The notes beneath the pieces were generated by a model that saw nothing but the letters and a program-made list of their open reading frames with translations, made no database searches and was not told where the DNA came from. Positions 35,549 to 47,234 of a stretch of DNA of 64,000 nucleotides are shown one piece after another. Source of the DNA: Petunia secreta (lineage: Eukaryota; Streptophyta; Magnoliopsida; Solanales; Solanaceae); assembly GCA_029990175.1 (NCBI GenBank), contig JARKIP010000740.1, positions 1 through 64,000 on the forward strand, written 5' to 3'. The number at the start of each line of letters is the position of its first letter. Positions within the stretch are counted from its first letter, which is position 1. Position numbers and translations under genes: made by a program.

Positions 35549-38500
35549 ATGGCTGGAAACGAAGGCAAGGGCATTGAAAAGCCCGAGGTGTCGTTAGCCG
35601 ATCTCATGGCTGCGATCCAAGGCATAAGTGCCGAAGTAAGAGGAGTGAGTGCTCGAGTAACTAACCTCGAGCAGGGAAACGCGTCCGTGGCCATGAATGG
35701 GTCCGGCGTTGGAACGAGCCAATCCACTCCGATGAAACCTGAGCTGTATGCTGAGCTTGTACGACAACATCAGTTGACAAGTGAAGCAATTCGAAGAGAG
35801 CTTAACTTGGGCAATCCCCAAGCTGCTTATCAAAACTTGGGCATTCCCCGAGGAGAGAGGTTACCACTTCCAAGGACCCGGAGAGATCTTGGAGCTGTAA
35901 CCGAAGAGGTTGAAGAAGAGGAATTTCCCGAGGACGAATATGAGCGTGAGCCGCCCTTCGCTCAACGAAGGCAAGCTCCCCGAGGACGTGGAAATTTCCG
36001 AGGTCGAGGCCGAGGCGCAAATGTTGAAAGAAATATTGAGCGTGAGGCTTATGATCGAGAAGATGAGTTTCCCGAACAGGCTAGAGCTGTTCGAGACTCA
36101 AATTTGAACAGTGTCAAGATCACTATTCCACCCTTTAAAGGAACTAGTGATCCCGATGAGTATCTTGAATGGAAGCTTAAAATGGAGCGCATCTTTGAAA
36201 CAAATGAGATGACCGATGAGAGAAAAGCTGCCCATGCCATTGCTTCGTTCGAAGCTTATGCATCAACATGGTGGGAATCTGACAAGAGGCATAGAAGAAG
36301 AAATGACTATCCAGTAGTCAATACATGGCCACAGTTGATGAGAGCGATGGATGGTAAGTACTTGAGTGCCAAGTACAGGCAGACTCAAATGCAAAAACTC
36401 TATGAGTTAAAGCAAGGGTCCAAGTCCGTCCAAGAGTACCACGATGAGTTTGAAAAGGTTCGATTGAATCTTGATCTGGTCGAAGACGAAGAGCAAGCCA
36501 TTATCAGATTCAAAAATGGCTTGGCTAGGGATGTGTCTTCTCAGTTGAGACTCCACGTGTACCACACGTTGGAAGATCTGTTCGATGCTGCCACCGAAGC
36601 TGAAAAATTGGTGAAGGACGATAAGGCAAACCGGTATCGAGGAGTCACTACTTCTACTCCTTTGAACCGAGGTAAAGAATGGAAAAGTCCAAACCAAACA
36701 AGTGCTAACGCTAATCGAGATTCGAAGAGACCCTTCGAAAGAGGTGTGACCGTTAACCAACCGAGAGAAGTGGGAGGTAAAGTTCAACTCAACTCTCCTA
36801 GTGCTTCAAATATTCAGTGTCATAAATGCAGAGGTTATGGTCACATGGCAAAAGAGTGTCCAACTCGCAAAGTTATGCTTCTGCTCGAAGATGGAACCGT
36901 CCATGAGCAAGCGAGTGACACCGAGGAGGAAATTATCGAGGAGACTGATCGAGCTGAAGTTGATGATGATCATGAGGCTGCCGAAGCTGATCATCCGGAA
37001 ATGTTTCTTGTGGTTCGAAGGAATTTGAGCTGCATGACTCTTGAAGAAGAGGACAACCAAAGAGAAAACCTCTTTCATGCCCGATGTCGAGTGAGGGGAA
37101 AGGTGTGTTCGATGATTATTGATTCTGGTAGTTGTGCAAATGTGGTGAGCCAAACTTTGGTTTCACAAATGGGACTACCTACGATGAAGCATCCCCACCC
37201 TTACAAATTACAATGGCTGAATGAGTGTGGAGAATTGAGGGTTGTCAAACAAGTGTGGATCAAGTTCAAAATCGGAGAGTATCAAGATGAAATGATATTT
37301 GATGTGGTTCCGATGCAAGCTTGTCATTTGCTATTGGGTCGGCCGTGGCAGTATGACCGAACCGCTGTTCACAATGGCAGATCCAACACTTATACTGTGA
37401 AGCTTGATGGGAAGAGTTTTGTACTCAAACCCTTGTCTCCAAAACAAGTCACCGAGGACTATAAACGAATGAAAGAATTGAAAGAAGCGGCCAAAGCTAA
37501 GCTTCCGATAGGAGCGAAATTGGGGCCCGAAGAAACAAACTCACCGATCGAAGTGAAAGGAATTTGTGCAATCATGCAACCCGGTGAGATATTACGAGGC
37601 AACGACCACGGTCAGATGATGATTTGCCTCGTGCACAAGGGTATCCTTCTAAACTCTAATGATGATTTTTCTAATGATAACCCTTTGCCTTTGTTTGTTC
37701 AAAAAGTTTTGCAGGACTTCGAGGACATGTTTCCCGAGGAAATGCCAGGTGGATTACCTCCGCTGCGAGGAATCGAGCACCAAATTGACTTCGTACCAGG
37801 GTCTCAAATCCCTAACAAACCTGCATACCGGTGTAATCCCGAAGACACCAAAGAGCTCCAACGGCAGGTTGATGAATTGCTAAACAAGGGCCTCGTTCGT
37901 GAGAGCTTGAGTCCTTGCGCCGTTCCTGTTATCCTTGTTCCGAAGAAGGATGGAACATGGCGAATGTGTGTTGACTGTCGAGCAGTCAACAAAATAACGG
38001 TAAAGTATCGTCATCCTATCCCTCGATTAGATGACATGCTAGATGAGTTAAGTGGTTCTTCATGTTTTTCGAAGATAGACCTCAGGTCCGGTTACCACCA
38101 GATCCGAATGAAACCCGGTGACGAGTGGAAAACCGCATTCAAGACCAAATTCGGTCTCTATGAATGGTTGGTGATGCCTTTTGGCTTATCCAATGCACCG
38201 AGCACATTCATGCGACTGATGAACCATGTGCTCAAGCCGTTCATAAATAAGTTTGTTGTCGTTTATTTCGATGACATACTTGTTTATAGCAGAACCATGG
38301 ATGAACATGTCGACCACCTAAGGCAAGTACTTGAAAAGCTTCGAGAAGAGAAGTTGTATGCCAACTTCAAGAAATGCGCCTTTGGTGTCGATCGTGTAGT
38401 CTTTCTTGGATTTGTTGTCAGTGCTAATGGTGTCGAAGTCGACGAATCAAAAGTCGAAGCCATCAAAGATTGGCCAACTCCAACCTCGGTATCACAAGTT

Positions 38501-40561
38501 CGTAGCTTCCATGGCTTAGCTAGCTTTTACCGAAGGTTTGTTCGTGACTTTAGCACCATAGCAGCTCCTTTAACCGAGCTGGTGAAGAAAGACTATCCAT
38601 TTGTGTGGGGAGAGTCCCAAGAGAGGGCTTTCCAAGAGTTGAAGCGGAGGCTTTGTTCTGCCCCGTTGTTACAACTCCCTGACTTCGGCAAAGCATTCGA
38701 AGTCGAGTGTGATGCGTCTGGAGTTGGGATCGGAGGAGTGCTGATGCAAGAATCGAAGCCGATCGCTTACTTTAGCGAAAAGCTTAAGGGCGCAACTTTG
38801 AATTACTCTACGTATGACAAAGAGTTGTATGCCCTCGTTCGAGCACTCGCCCATTGGCAGCATTATTTGTGGCCTCGAGAGTTTGTGATCAAAAGTGATC
38901 ATGAGTCTTTGAAACATCTCCGAGGTCAGGAGAAATTGAATCGAAGACATGCCAAGTGGGTTGAATTCATTGAAAGCTTTCCCTATGTAATTCATTACAA
39001 AAAGGGAAAAGATAATGTTGTGGCCGATGCGCTATCAAGGAAATTTTCCTTAGCGACCACTCTCGCCTCTAGGCTCATGGGATTCGAAAGCATCAAGCTA
39101 ATGTACGATGACGATCCCAAGCTGAAATGCGTTCGTGACGCAATCTTGAGTGGCCGAAGGGTTGAGAAGTATCAGTGGCACGATGGCTACCTCTTCAAGA
39201 ATGGGAGGGTTTGTGTGCCAGTGTCATCGTGGAGAGAGCTCCTTGTTCGGGAAGCTCACTCCGGTGGACTGATGGGGCACTTCGGTGTCGACAAAACTCT
39301 TGGTATCTTGACCGAGCAGTTCCATTGGCCCAAAATGCGACGAGATGTGGAAAAGCTTTGCAACGCTTGTCTCGTTTGCAAGAAAGCTAAATCGAAGTCC
39401 AACCCTCATGGTTTGTACACCCCGTTGCCTGTGCCTGATCGCCCTTGGGTTGATATATCCATGGACTTTGTCTTGGGGTTACCGAGGTCGGGGGGAGGAC
39501 ATGATAGCATCTTCGTTGTGGTTGATCGATTTTCGAAAATGGCTCACTTTATTCCTTGCAAGAAGTGTGATGATGCACAGCATGTAGCTACATTATTTGT
39601 TTCTAATGTGTTGAAATTGCATGGTGTACCTCGTACTATTGTAAGTGATCGAGACACAAAATTCTTGAGTCATTTTTGGAAGTGTCTATGGGGTGCCCTC
39701 GGCACCAAACTACTCTTCTCGACGTCTCACCATCCACAGACTGATGGACAGACCGAGGTAGTTAACCGAACCTTGGGATCTTTGCTTCGGGCAATGACCA
39801 AAGGGAAGGTTGGAAACTGGGCTGATCGTTTGCCCATGATGGAGTTTGCATACAATCGAACGGTGCATAGAATGATCAACATGACCCCGTTTGAATGTGT
39901 GTATGGCTTTAATCCTTTAATTCCACTTGATTTAACCCCACTGCCTCGAGATTCTGTTCTTGATTTTGAAGGTACTCGACGAGCAGCTGCCTTGATCGAA
40001 TTGCATGCAAAGGTGAAGAAGAACCTCGAGGAGGCCTATGCAAAGGTTGCCTTAAAGAAAAACAAGGGGCGTAAAAAGTTGGAATTAAAGAAGGGAGATT
40101 GGGTTTGGGTTCACTTCCGAAAGGAACGCTTCCCGAACCAAAGGAAAGGAAAGTTGGCTCCTCGAGGGGATGGTCCATTTCAAGTGTTGACCAAGATCAA
40201 CAACAATGCCTACGTGATCGACCTCCCTGGTGAGTATAACGTGTCCAACACCTTTAATGTTGCTGACTTAGTTCCTTGTGTTGTAGGTCCAACTTCGGAG
40301 GACGAGGAAGGCTTGATTTCGAGGACGAAACCTTCTCAAGAAGGGGAGGATGATGCAGCCCGATCATGTGCTGATCAACCGATGAGACCGATGACAAGAA
40401 GCCAAGCCAAGTTGCTGCACGATGTGCACGTTCACTTAGCCTGGCCGAAGGAAAACAATTGCTCCGAAGCTGAGTGGCCGAGCTCAAGAATCGAAGGCAT
40501 TATCTTCAGATTTGAGCCCGAAGGCAAAGTGAACGAGGACAATGAGCTCGATGACAATTGA
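35549..40561 (+). CDS. Gag-Pol polyprotein, intact, 1670 residues
   Basis: The start is taken at the ATG at 35549 (MAGNEGKG). The frame is open further up, but only from a TTG. Domains by residue: Gag core about 190-345; CCHC knuckle CHKCRGYGHMAKEC 424-437; retropepsin with IIDSGS (Asp525) and LLGRPW; reverse transcriptase about 770-950 with YFDD 906-909; RNase H from ECDASG about 1053; integrase zinc region ending CNACLVC 1271-1277; catalytic Asp1306, Asp1367 and Glu1403 with DD35E spacing; GPF module from 1542. The last 70 residues are encoded by the 3' LTR. It would make the virus-like particle, copy the RNA and insert the cDNA. No stop or frameshift separates gag from pol, so proteolysis must divide them. 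All key residues are present. Confidence 0.96.
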   Translation: MAGNEGKGIEKPEVSLADLMAAIQGISAEVRGVSARVTNLEQGNASVAMNGSGVGTSQSTPMKPELYAELVRQHQLTSEAIRRELNLGNPQAAYQNLGIPRGERLPLPRTRRDLGAVTEEVEEEEFPEDEYEREPPFAQRRQAPRGRGNFRGRGRGANVERNIEREAYDREDEFPEQARAVRDSNLNSVKITIPPFKGTSDPDEYLEWKLKMERIFETNEMTDERKAAHAIASFEAYASTWWESDKRHRRRNDYPVVNTWPQLMRAMDGKYLSAKYRQTQMQKLYELKQGSKSVQEYHDEFEKVRLNLDLVEDEEQAIIRFKNGLARDVSSQLRLHVYHTLEDLFDAATEAEKLVKDDKANRYRGVTTSTPLNRGKEWKSPNQTSANANRDSKRPFERGVTVNQPREVGGKVQLNSPSASNIQCHKCRGYGHMAKECPTRKVMLLLEDGTVHEQASDTEEEIIEETDRAEVDDDHEAAEADHPEMFLVVRRNLSCMTLEEEDNQRENLFHARCRVRGKVCSMIIDSGSCANVVSQTLVSQMGLPTMKHPHPYKLQWLNECGELRVVKQVWIKFKIGEYQDEMIFDVVPMQACHLLLGRPWQYDRTAVHNGRSNTYTVKLDGKSFVLKPLSPKQVTEDYKRMKELKEAAKAKLPIGAKLGPEETNSPIEVKGICAIMQPGEILRGNDHGQMMICLVHKGILLNSNDDFSNDNPLPLFVQKVLQDFEDMFPEEMPGGLPPLRGIEHQIDFVPGSQIPNKPAYRCNPEDTKELQRQVDELLNKGLVRESLSPCAVPVILVPKKDGTWRMCVDCRAVNKITVKYRHPIPRLDDMLDELSGSSCFSKIDLRSGYHQIRMKPGDEWKTAFKTKFGLYEWLVMPFGLSNAPSTFMRLMNHVLKPFINKFVVVYFDDILVYSRTMDEHVDHLRQVLEKLREEKLYANFKKCAFGVDRVVFLGFVVSANGVEVDESKVEAIKDWPTPTSVSQVRSFHGLASFYRRFVRDFSTIAAPLTELVKKDYPFVWGESQERAFQELKRRLCSAPLLQLPDFGKAFEVECDASGVGIGGVLMQESKPIAYFSEKLKGATLNYSTYDKELYALVRALAHWQHYLWPREFVIKSDHESLKHLRGQEKLNRRHAKWVEFIESFPYVIHYKKGKDNVVADALSRKFSLATTLASRLMGFESIKLMYDDDPKLKCVRDAILSGRRVEKYQWHDGYLFKNGRVCVPVSSWRELLVREAHSGGLMGHFGVDKTLGILTEQFHWPKMRRDVEKLCNACLVCKKAKSKSNPHGLYTPLPVPDRPWVDISMDFVLGLPRSGGGHDSIFVVVDRFSKMAHFIPCKKCDDAQHVATLFVSNVLKLHGVPRTIVSDRDTKFLSHFWKCLWGALGTKLLFSTSHHPQTDGQTEVVNRTLGSLLRAMTKGKVGNWADRLPMMEFAYNRTVHRMINMTPFECVYGFNPLIPLDLTPLPRDSVLDFEGTRRAAALIELHAKVKKNLEEAYAKVALKKNKGRKKLELKKGDWVWVHFRKERFPNQRKGKLAPRGDGPFQVLTKINNNAYVIDLPGEYNVSNTFNVADLVPCVVGPTSEDEEGLISRTKPSQEGEDDAARSCADQPMRPMTRSQAKLLHDVHVHLAWPKENNCSEAEWPSSRIEGIIFRFEPEGKVNEDNELDDN
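40336..40350 (+). other. Polypurine tract
   Basis: CAAGAAGGGGAGGA immediately before the 3' LTR, inside the codons for SQEGEDD. Confidence 0.85.
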
Positions 40562-41086
40562 GCGTCCGAAGGCAACAAGTGTGTGTTCGAGCAGACAATC
40601 GAGAACCGAAGCCAAGGCCTACCGAAGTCAAAGCCTGCCGAACACATTTTAGTTCAGCCCTGCGTGGCTTATTTCTATTGGTCAACTGTGACCTATTTAC
40701 TAGTTTACCCTTAGTATCTCCTATATAAACCTTAGTCCTTACATTGTAAAAGGTAGTTTTTGGATATTAAAGTGAATGAAAGTGCCGAGCACATTTCTTC
40801 TTGTCTCCGTCGTGAGCAAAACCCCGGTGAGGGCTTTTAAGGACTTGTGGCTTTCGGTTAGTCCGATTGAACATTCCTCTTGATCATTCAGTTTGCAAGA
40901 GGCAATGTTCTCTTGAGGATTGTTGCATAGTTAGGGTGATTCTTGTCTCCCTTTTGATCGAGCTTAGGGACAAGTTCCCCTCTGTTCTTTCGAAAGAAGC
41001 AAGTTTTGTCTTGCTTTTATCTTCTTCTTTAATTGTTCTTGTTCCGCGTTTGTGCTAAGCTTCCCTTCGGGAATTGCATTGCACCA
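40351..41086 (+). repeat. 3' LTR (736 bp)
   Basis: Looks identical to 33588-34323. Its first 211 bp carry the end of the polyprotein and its stop at 40559-40561. Confidence 0.97.
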
Positions 41087-41091
41087 ATACC

Positions 41092-41979
41092 GGAGGTAAG
41101 GTGAGTGATTTTTGGGTAACAAATTAAACAATAATAATTTTAAGGTAATGAAGCAATAGTTAAGTGACCATCCATAAAATTTAATATTTTTCATTTTATT
41201 ACAGATTCTCCTTATAGCTCTTAAAGTGTGTAACAGAACATAAAAGTATAAACATTAAACAGTGACTGCTATGAAAAAAAACTCTTCTCAAGTATGGAAT
41301 CAACCTCACTAATTACAAAAATTCGATGACAGACGCTAAGTAGAATCTGTATTATATAGACAGCTCAACACTTTGACCGTCCTAACATACCCCCGCCCTC
41401 TCAAGTTTCAACATTTTCAATCATACATTATGTTCTTAAATGAGTCAAACATCACTCTACAAATAAAAAGTTTAATGGATAAGTTTCTGGATTCAAATAC
41501 GAAGATATTGTCTTCGAAGTAATATTTACCAGATAAGTGTGACAAGAGTTAATCTATAGTGCAATCTATAGTTGCCTATTGATGATTAAATCTTTTCATA
41601 AATCAATTTTTCTTGCAAATGATATTAGCATCACCACATACAGTAGTGCTTCATACTAATGCAATCAGAGAATTCTTGAAGCACTGTTGTTCGTAGACAG
41701 CTTTTTATGTCAGAGGATTTCCTTATCTGGAACACCTAAAGGGAATGACTCGCTGAGCAAGAAAACATATTCCCTTTCACCTTACGTAGCCATTAGCCAC
41801 TTTTCAGGAAACTAAGAAAATTTTCAATGAAAGTTTTCTCAATTGTGAAAAATAAACTAATTTTTCATATGATAAATTTCTACCTGAGAGGTTCCTAGAG
41901 AATGGCATTCCTTACATCAGGCATGTCAATATTATGAAATTCGTTCAATATGTCTGCGAAGAGAGAAGATAACTTCGAG
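41092..41979. other. AT-rich flank
   Basis: No gene is seen. The first 100 bp (ATAGTTAAGTGACCAT and neighbours) resemble a decayed terminal repeat of the MULE at 41980-43140, so the Gypsy element may have landed in an older MULE. Confidence 0.35.
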
Positions 41980-43140
41980 GAGTTAATTCCTAAAATGATC
42001 ACGGAACTATTGATTAGTATCTAAAAAAATCACTTTCCTTTGGTTTGAGACAAAAATATCACTCAACTTATCCAAAATACCTTAAAAAATTATTCTCTTA
42101 AATTGTGGGTTAAAGGTCACCGGAAAATGCTGATATGAAATTTTATTTTAGTTTTTTTATTTTTTAGCATATTTTAGTTCTTTTTATTAAAAGTTAATCC
42201 TATAAATATTTTAATTTTTTTCTTAAAATACCAAATTATTTATTTATGAAATACTCAGATACTACTTGACCCAAAATGAGTCTTCTTAAGACTACTTTAT
42301 TTTAGTTCTTTTTATTAAAGTGAATCCCATAAATATTTTAATTATTTTTTAAAGATATCAAATTATTTATTTATGAAATACCTACATGCTATATGACCCA
42401 AAACGGGTCTTCTCAGAAATGCAGAAAAAATGCGCAATATGTTATTCTCATTGGGATTATGTAAAAAACTTATTTTAGCATAGTATGTTACTCTTTTTTG
42501 TTGACAGTGGCGCTCCCAAGGTTTGGTGGGACATTTAGACAAGCTTTTGTTTGTTAAAAAGTTTTAATATTAACCTTTTATGGAATGGTATGTAAAAGAG
42601 AGTTGTCTCTTGGGAGGATTTAGAATTTATCTTGTATTTTACCCGTATCATGACTTGAGAACACAAATAACATACATCAATAAAATTCGTTCAAATAATC
42701 TTAAGAAGACCAGTTTTGGGTCAAGTAGCATGTGGATATTTCATAAATAAATAAATAAATTTGAGTTTTAAAAAAATTAAAATATTTATTGGATTCACTT
42801 TTAATCAAAAGAACTAAAATAAAGTAGTTTTAAGAAGACCCATTTTGGATCAAGTAGTATGTGGGTATTTGATAAATAAATAATTTGGTATTTTAAGAAA
42901 AACTAAAATATTTATTGGATTAACTTTTAATAAAAAGAACAACAATATGCTGAAAAAAGAAAAAAAAACTAAAATAAAATTTCATGTCAGCATTTTTCGG
43001 TGACCTTTAACCTACAATGTAGGAGAATGACTTTTTAAGGTATTTTTGATAAGTTGAGTGCTATTTTTGCATCAAACTAAAGGAAAGTGACTTTTTTAGA
43101 TACTTATCAATAGTTCAGTGACCATTTTAGAAATTAACTC
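41980..43140. mobile_element. Foldback-type Mutator-like element
   Basis: Inverted arms of roughly 435 bp (41980-42416 and 42706-43140) begin GAGTTAATT on both strands. They surround a 290-bp centre. Flanks TAACTTCGAG (41970-41979) and TAACTTAGAG (43141-43150) agree in 9 of 10 bases, a MULE-size duplication. Each arm contains an internal duplication (two blocks around TTTTAGTTCTTTTTATTA). No coding content. Confidence 0.8.
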
Positions 43141-43150
43141 TAACTTAGAG

Positions 43151-44620
43151 CCATAAAAATCATTGACAGATAATTTCAGAAACATAATCAAGACATGGTA
43201 AACAAACTCAATAAAAAACCAAGAATGCAGCAAAGTCGATTTTGCCTTGTGACTTGTACTAATCCTTCTTTAAGTAGGTTTGACCATTTATTGAAATGTG
43301 ATACCAAAGAAAGTGCCATCTTTTTAATATTTTGGACCGACTCCATTAGGTATTCTATTTTATTTTTATTGATACACAGGATATTGTCTAAAACCTGCAT
43401 ATTAAATATATCTTACTAAAGCAAGAAGATTTAATATATAGAGAAGGTAAGCAACACCACCTATTGCTTACCTCCATTTAGCTCTCCAGTTTCCCACTTA
43501 TATACAAGACATATATAGTTTCCCACTTATATACAAGACATATATACTCTACTGCATATACCAGAAACATACCTTACTTAATCGAGAAGATTAATTCATT
43601 GAGAAATCGATATCGAATTCTTTGAGAAAGATTAAACATGCCTACTCCTCCCATTCTACCATTCTTTTTTGTCATAGAGGGTCCTAAGAAGAATAAAGTA
43701 GAAGAAGCAACAAAGTTTTATGTGTCTTCATGCTCAAACTGTTGCAAAGAGAACATGGATCACTTCGCAGACAAATGGTAGGAATTTCCTGGACTCAATA
43801 GAATGAAAGAATGAACGATTATAGTTTGTGAGTTCTAATAAGTCATGTCATTAAGGGCAAAATGAAAAATACTAAGATTAAGTTGCTTTCAAAGAGAGGA
43901 AAGTGCCATTATTTTTTGCAATATACTAAACAAAAAAGTGTATACTTACGTAGAATGGGACAGAGTATGTAGAGAAGATTTAGGTAAAAGACCCTCTCAA
44001 GTTTTTATTTTAAAAAATGACCTCTCCTTTTTTTTTTTTTTGGTTTATTTATATTGTGGGAGAATGCTAAGTGTGGTTAAGTGGGATGCAGGTGCTTTAT
44101 TAGAAATAGAGAAACTTGTGAGCATAAGTAAATATTGTTGAAAAGTATATAAATCAACATAAACTGGGCTATCCAAACGGGTCAAAATAAAAGACGGGTT
44201 TCCACACTCTCAACCTTCAAAATAAAGACATGTTTTCCTCCTCTCTCAAATTTTTCGAAATCCTTCAACTTCTTCCGTTACTTTTCTCTCCTAAACGTTG
44301 TTCAAGCTCAAATCTAGCCTAAATTACAGTTTTTAATAACGGTTTGTCTTGCTTTTTTAAAGATTTGAAGTAACAGTTGAAGAATTTTGAAGAAATCCCA
44401 AATTCAGGTGAGAAACCCTATCATTATAATTTAGTTTTTTGGTTCTTTGTTTCTATTTAGAACTTATGAAGAAACATCAACGGTGTTTTTCGAAGAAATT
44501 TAGGTTTTTTGTTTATTGTCCTTCCCCAATTTTTCCTTTTTGTTGTTTATTGATTTGCTCATTTTACTTTATTATAGTTAATCAAGTGGGTTTATTTTAG
44601 ACTTTGTTTTGACATGGTTC
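43151..44620. other. Non-coding flank with small repeats
   Basis: A 31-bp direct repeat (GTTTCCCACTTATATACAAG and onward) occurs twice at about 43489-43550. The stretch 43825-43965 (TAATAAGTCATGTCATTAAG ... GGGACAGAGTA) resembles one half of a Stowaway-like MITE. About 44200-44420 looks like 5' untranslated sequence with a possible donor after AATTCAG (GTGAG at 44408), ahead of the DUF1985 pseudogene. Confidence 0.4.
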
Positions 44621-47234
44621 TATATGTAGATAAAGTAATGATAAGGACGAAGTTGTAAAATACAGATAATCCAATTGCTAGAAAGAGAAATATCATAAGA
44701 ATGAAACTCAAAGGAAAGAGGCAAAGAAGCAATATGAAGAAGAGAGTGTTGCTGAGATGGATAAACATTAAGTAGAAGGTGACAATCAATATCGAAGTGG
44801 TGGAGGAGATGAAACTGAAGTTGTTGATCTTGATAAATATTTAGAAATAGATGACAATCAATCCATAAGTAGTGGAGTTCCTGATAGTGTTAAAAATCCA
44901 ACAGCAAATGACAATCAGTCTACAAGTGGTAGAGTGGCTGAAAGTGAAGTTTCTGATAGTGCTAAAAATCAAGGAGCTGATGACAATCAGCCTACAGGTG
45001 GTAGAGTGGCTGAAAGTGAAGTTCATGAAAGTGATAAAAATCCAGAAACATATGACAATCAATCTCCAGTTGAGGAAACTGGTTTAATTGATACTGAAGT
45101 TGGTGATAATGAATCCCAGATAGAAAAGACCATTGACGATCACTCTGCAAAAGATATTGTGGTTGAAGAGGCCCAAGTCGAACCCCAAATTGAAGATATT
45201 GTGGTTCCATTGGATGAACTCTTAGAAGCAGGGAAAGGTAAGAAAAGCAGGGATGAAGGTGGTGATGATGATGGAAAAAGTGCTTCTGCTCGTGAGGATG
45301 GAAATGAAGATGAATCAGGAGAGGATTAAAGAGGTGAAGAAGAAACTGAATAAGAAGATGAAGAAGAGACTAAAGAAGAAGATGAAGAAGAAGAAGAAGA
45401 AGAAGAAGAAGAAGAAGAAGAAGAAGAAGAAGAAGAAGAAGAAATTGATAAAGAAATAGATCAAGAAGGGGATGAAGCGAGGGAGCCTGAGTGTGAGTCG
45501 AACTGTTTATCAATGCCCCGATGCATCAAAAAAATAAATGTTTGAAGGTATTGACTTAAAACTTGGCTTGATGAAATTCCTTCTTTCCCATCGAAGATAT
45601 CTGTTCGATCTAGCATTAAAATTTTTTATGAATTCAACATATTTTTGAAAGAGTTGAGATTAGAAAAGAAATTTAAGGAGTCTGTGTTCGGGCAGTTCCT
45701 TGAAATATCCTGATTTTTGCGATTCAATAGACAGATGATCCAGTCCTTACTTCTGAGTAGAATAAATGATAAAAAGCATCGTGAGGTTTGGTTCTTGGTT
45801 GATGGGAAGCCAGCTTGTTTTGGGCTTAGGAAGTTTGCTCTTACCATTGGGTTGGAGTGTGGTAAATTACCTAGCGATAAAGCAAAGAAAAAGGTTGTGA
45901 GGAAATGTATGGAATTTTATGAAGAACTAACTCATAATTACACTAGTGACGGAATAGCTAAAGTGAAATCGTCGAGGCTTTTGAGGTTTTTGAAAACTAG
46001 TAAAACATTTAGCAAAGAGGTCTGGTTGAAGTTGTACCTTTATGGTTTCTCCACATGAAATTGATGGCAAAGGATACTTCAAAGTCTGTTGAGAAGGAAT
46101 GTGTTTGTATGGTTGATGATATGGAGTTCTTCTCCAAGTATCCATGGGGCAGGTTGTGCTTCGAGCTGATGATTGAATATTTGAAGCCCAAACTTCACAT
46201 GACCAAGCATTATAAAACCTTCAGTGAGAAAAGAAAAGCACATAAATATGCTCTTTTTGGCTTCCTCTAGCATTTTTGGTAAGTCTACAATAAACCAATA
46301 GTTAGTTGATTTAAGTTTTCATTTTTCGTACTCCAATTAAATCTATCATCTTAGGTATGGGTCAGTGAAGCATTTCATGCCGTTGAAAGGAGATCTGCAC
46401 TGATAGATAATTCTCGTATGCCGTGCCCTCAGATGCTCAAATGGTACAGAAAAAAGGTTGCTAAATCCTTCGACCCATTCGGGGAAGGAGAAGATAAAAT
46501 TAAGGTAATGTTGCACTATTTTCATATCACTAAATTAGCTAACTTTAAATATCTTTTTAATTTGTAAGAAACATTATTAATTTACTCAACTTCTATCCAG
46601 ATCGTGCACCCTTACTTATTCCCCACTAACAAAGAGGTGCGATTGAGGTGGAGGATTTATATGTGCCCTATGCAGATGAAGTTTCGGTGGACGCCTTTAG
46701 GGCTGATTTGTAGGGGGCCACAGCCATCAAGAAGACTGCTAGTGAAGATGATATGGACGTAGATAGAGAAGAAGATGCAAGAGGTGATGTAGATATTGGT
46801 AGAGCTTGTACAAGAATTGTTGGTGAAGGTGAAGGTCCGTCAAGTGGTGGTGCCAGTGCTGCAGGTCCTTCTTTAGATGTTGTGCTCGCTAAGCTAAAAG
46901 TAGTGGAGGCCAAATTGGCTGATGTTGCTAAGCTGGTAGCGGAACAACCGAAGAGGTCAGTATGCAAATGCTTATACGGTTCTTCTATGTGGTTGATGAG
47001 GCACAAAAAGAGGAAGGCAATGGATTGTGGTACCAATGCAAACACCACTTCAATTATGAGAAAAAAGTGTAGATTTGATCAAGTAGATGCTGAAGTCGAT
47101 GCCGAAGTCGATGCCGGTGTCAGTGCCAATGGTAATGCCAAAGTAGTTGATAGTGAAGTTGATGCCACCAATGACAATGCAAATGCAGTTGATGCCACCA
47201 ATGCCAATGTTGGAATGGAAGCCAGTGTGAATGA
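44621..47234 (+). pseudogene. DUF1985-type (Ulp1-associated) gene, decayed, 5' part
   Basis: The first part is an acidic low-complexity region with repeats of the kind DNQxTxGRVAESEV (about 44900-45050) and a GAA-coded Glu run. The DUF1985 core follows at about 45590-46060 (VRSSIKIFYEF, ESVFGQFLEIS, REVWFLVDGKPACFGLRKFAL). Further DUF1985-like blocks are at 46055-46270, 46400-46505 and from 46600. In plants this domain is typical of Ulp1-like protease families spread by Mutator elements. Lesions include in-frame stops at 45327, 45351 and 45711, a stop where GF.W is expected near 46268, and one near 46710. The frame from 46753 runs into the Tat-like element at 47235 and resumes in phase at 58465. 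No Ulp1 catalytic domain is present. Confidence 0.7.
45384..45443 (+). repeat. GAA trinucleotide repeat
   Basis: About 20 GAA units, coding poly-Glu in the pseudogene frame. Confidence 0.9.

Larger units (their letters stand above)
33588..41086 (+). mobile_element. Complete, very young Ty3/Gypsy LTR retrotransposon
   Basis: LTRs 33588-34323 and 40351-41086 are each 736 bp and look identical by eye. The target duplication ATACC is at 33583-33587 and 41087-41091. It has a tRNA-Met primer site, a polypurine tract and one uninterrupted Gag-Pol frame of 1670 residues. Everything needed for autonomous movement is present. Domain order (protease, RT, RNase H, integrase) is Gypsy. The C-terminal module (GPF, TFNVADL, PMTRSQAK) and the frame running into the LTR recall the chromovirus CRM/Galadriel group, but I see no certain chromodomain. 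It is the likely helper for the RT-less elements at 147 and 50023 (inference). Confidence 0.97.

Noticed and set aside
40100..40561. A C-terminal chromodomain in the complete Gypsy element
   Set aside because: The GPF module and a PMTRSQAK tail are visible, but the aromatic residues expected of a chromodomain cannot be placed with confidence.
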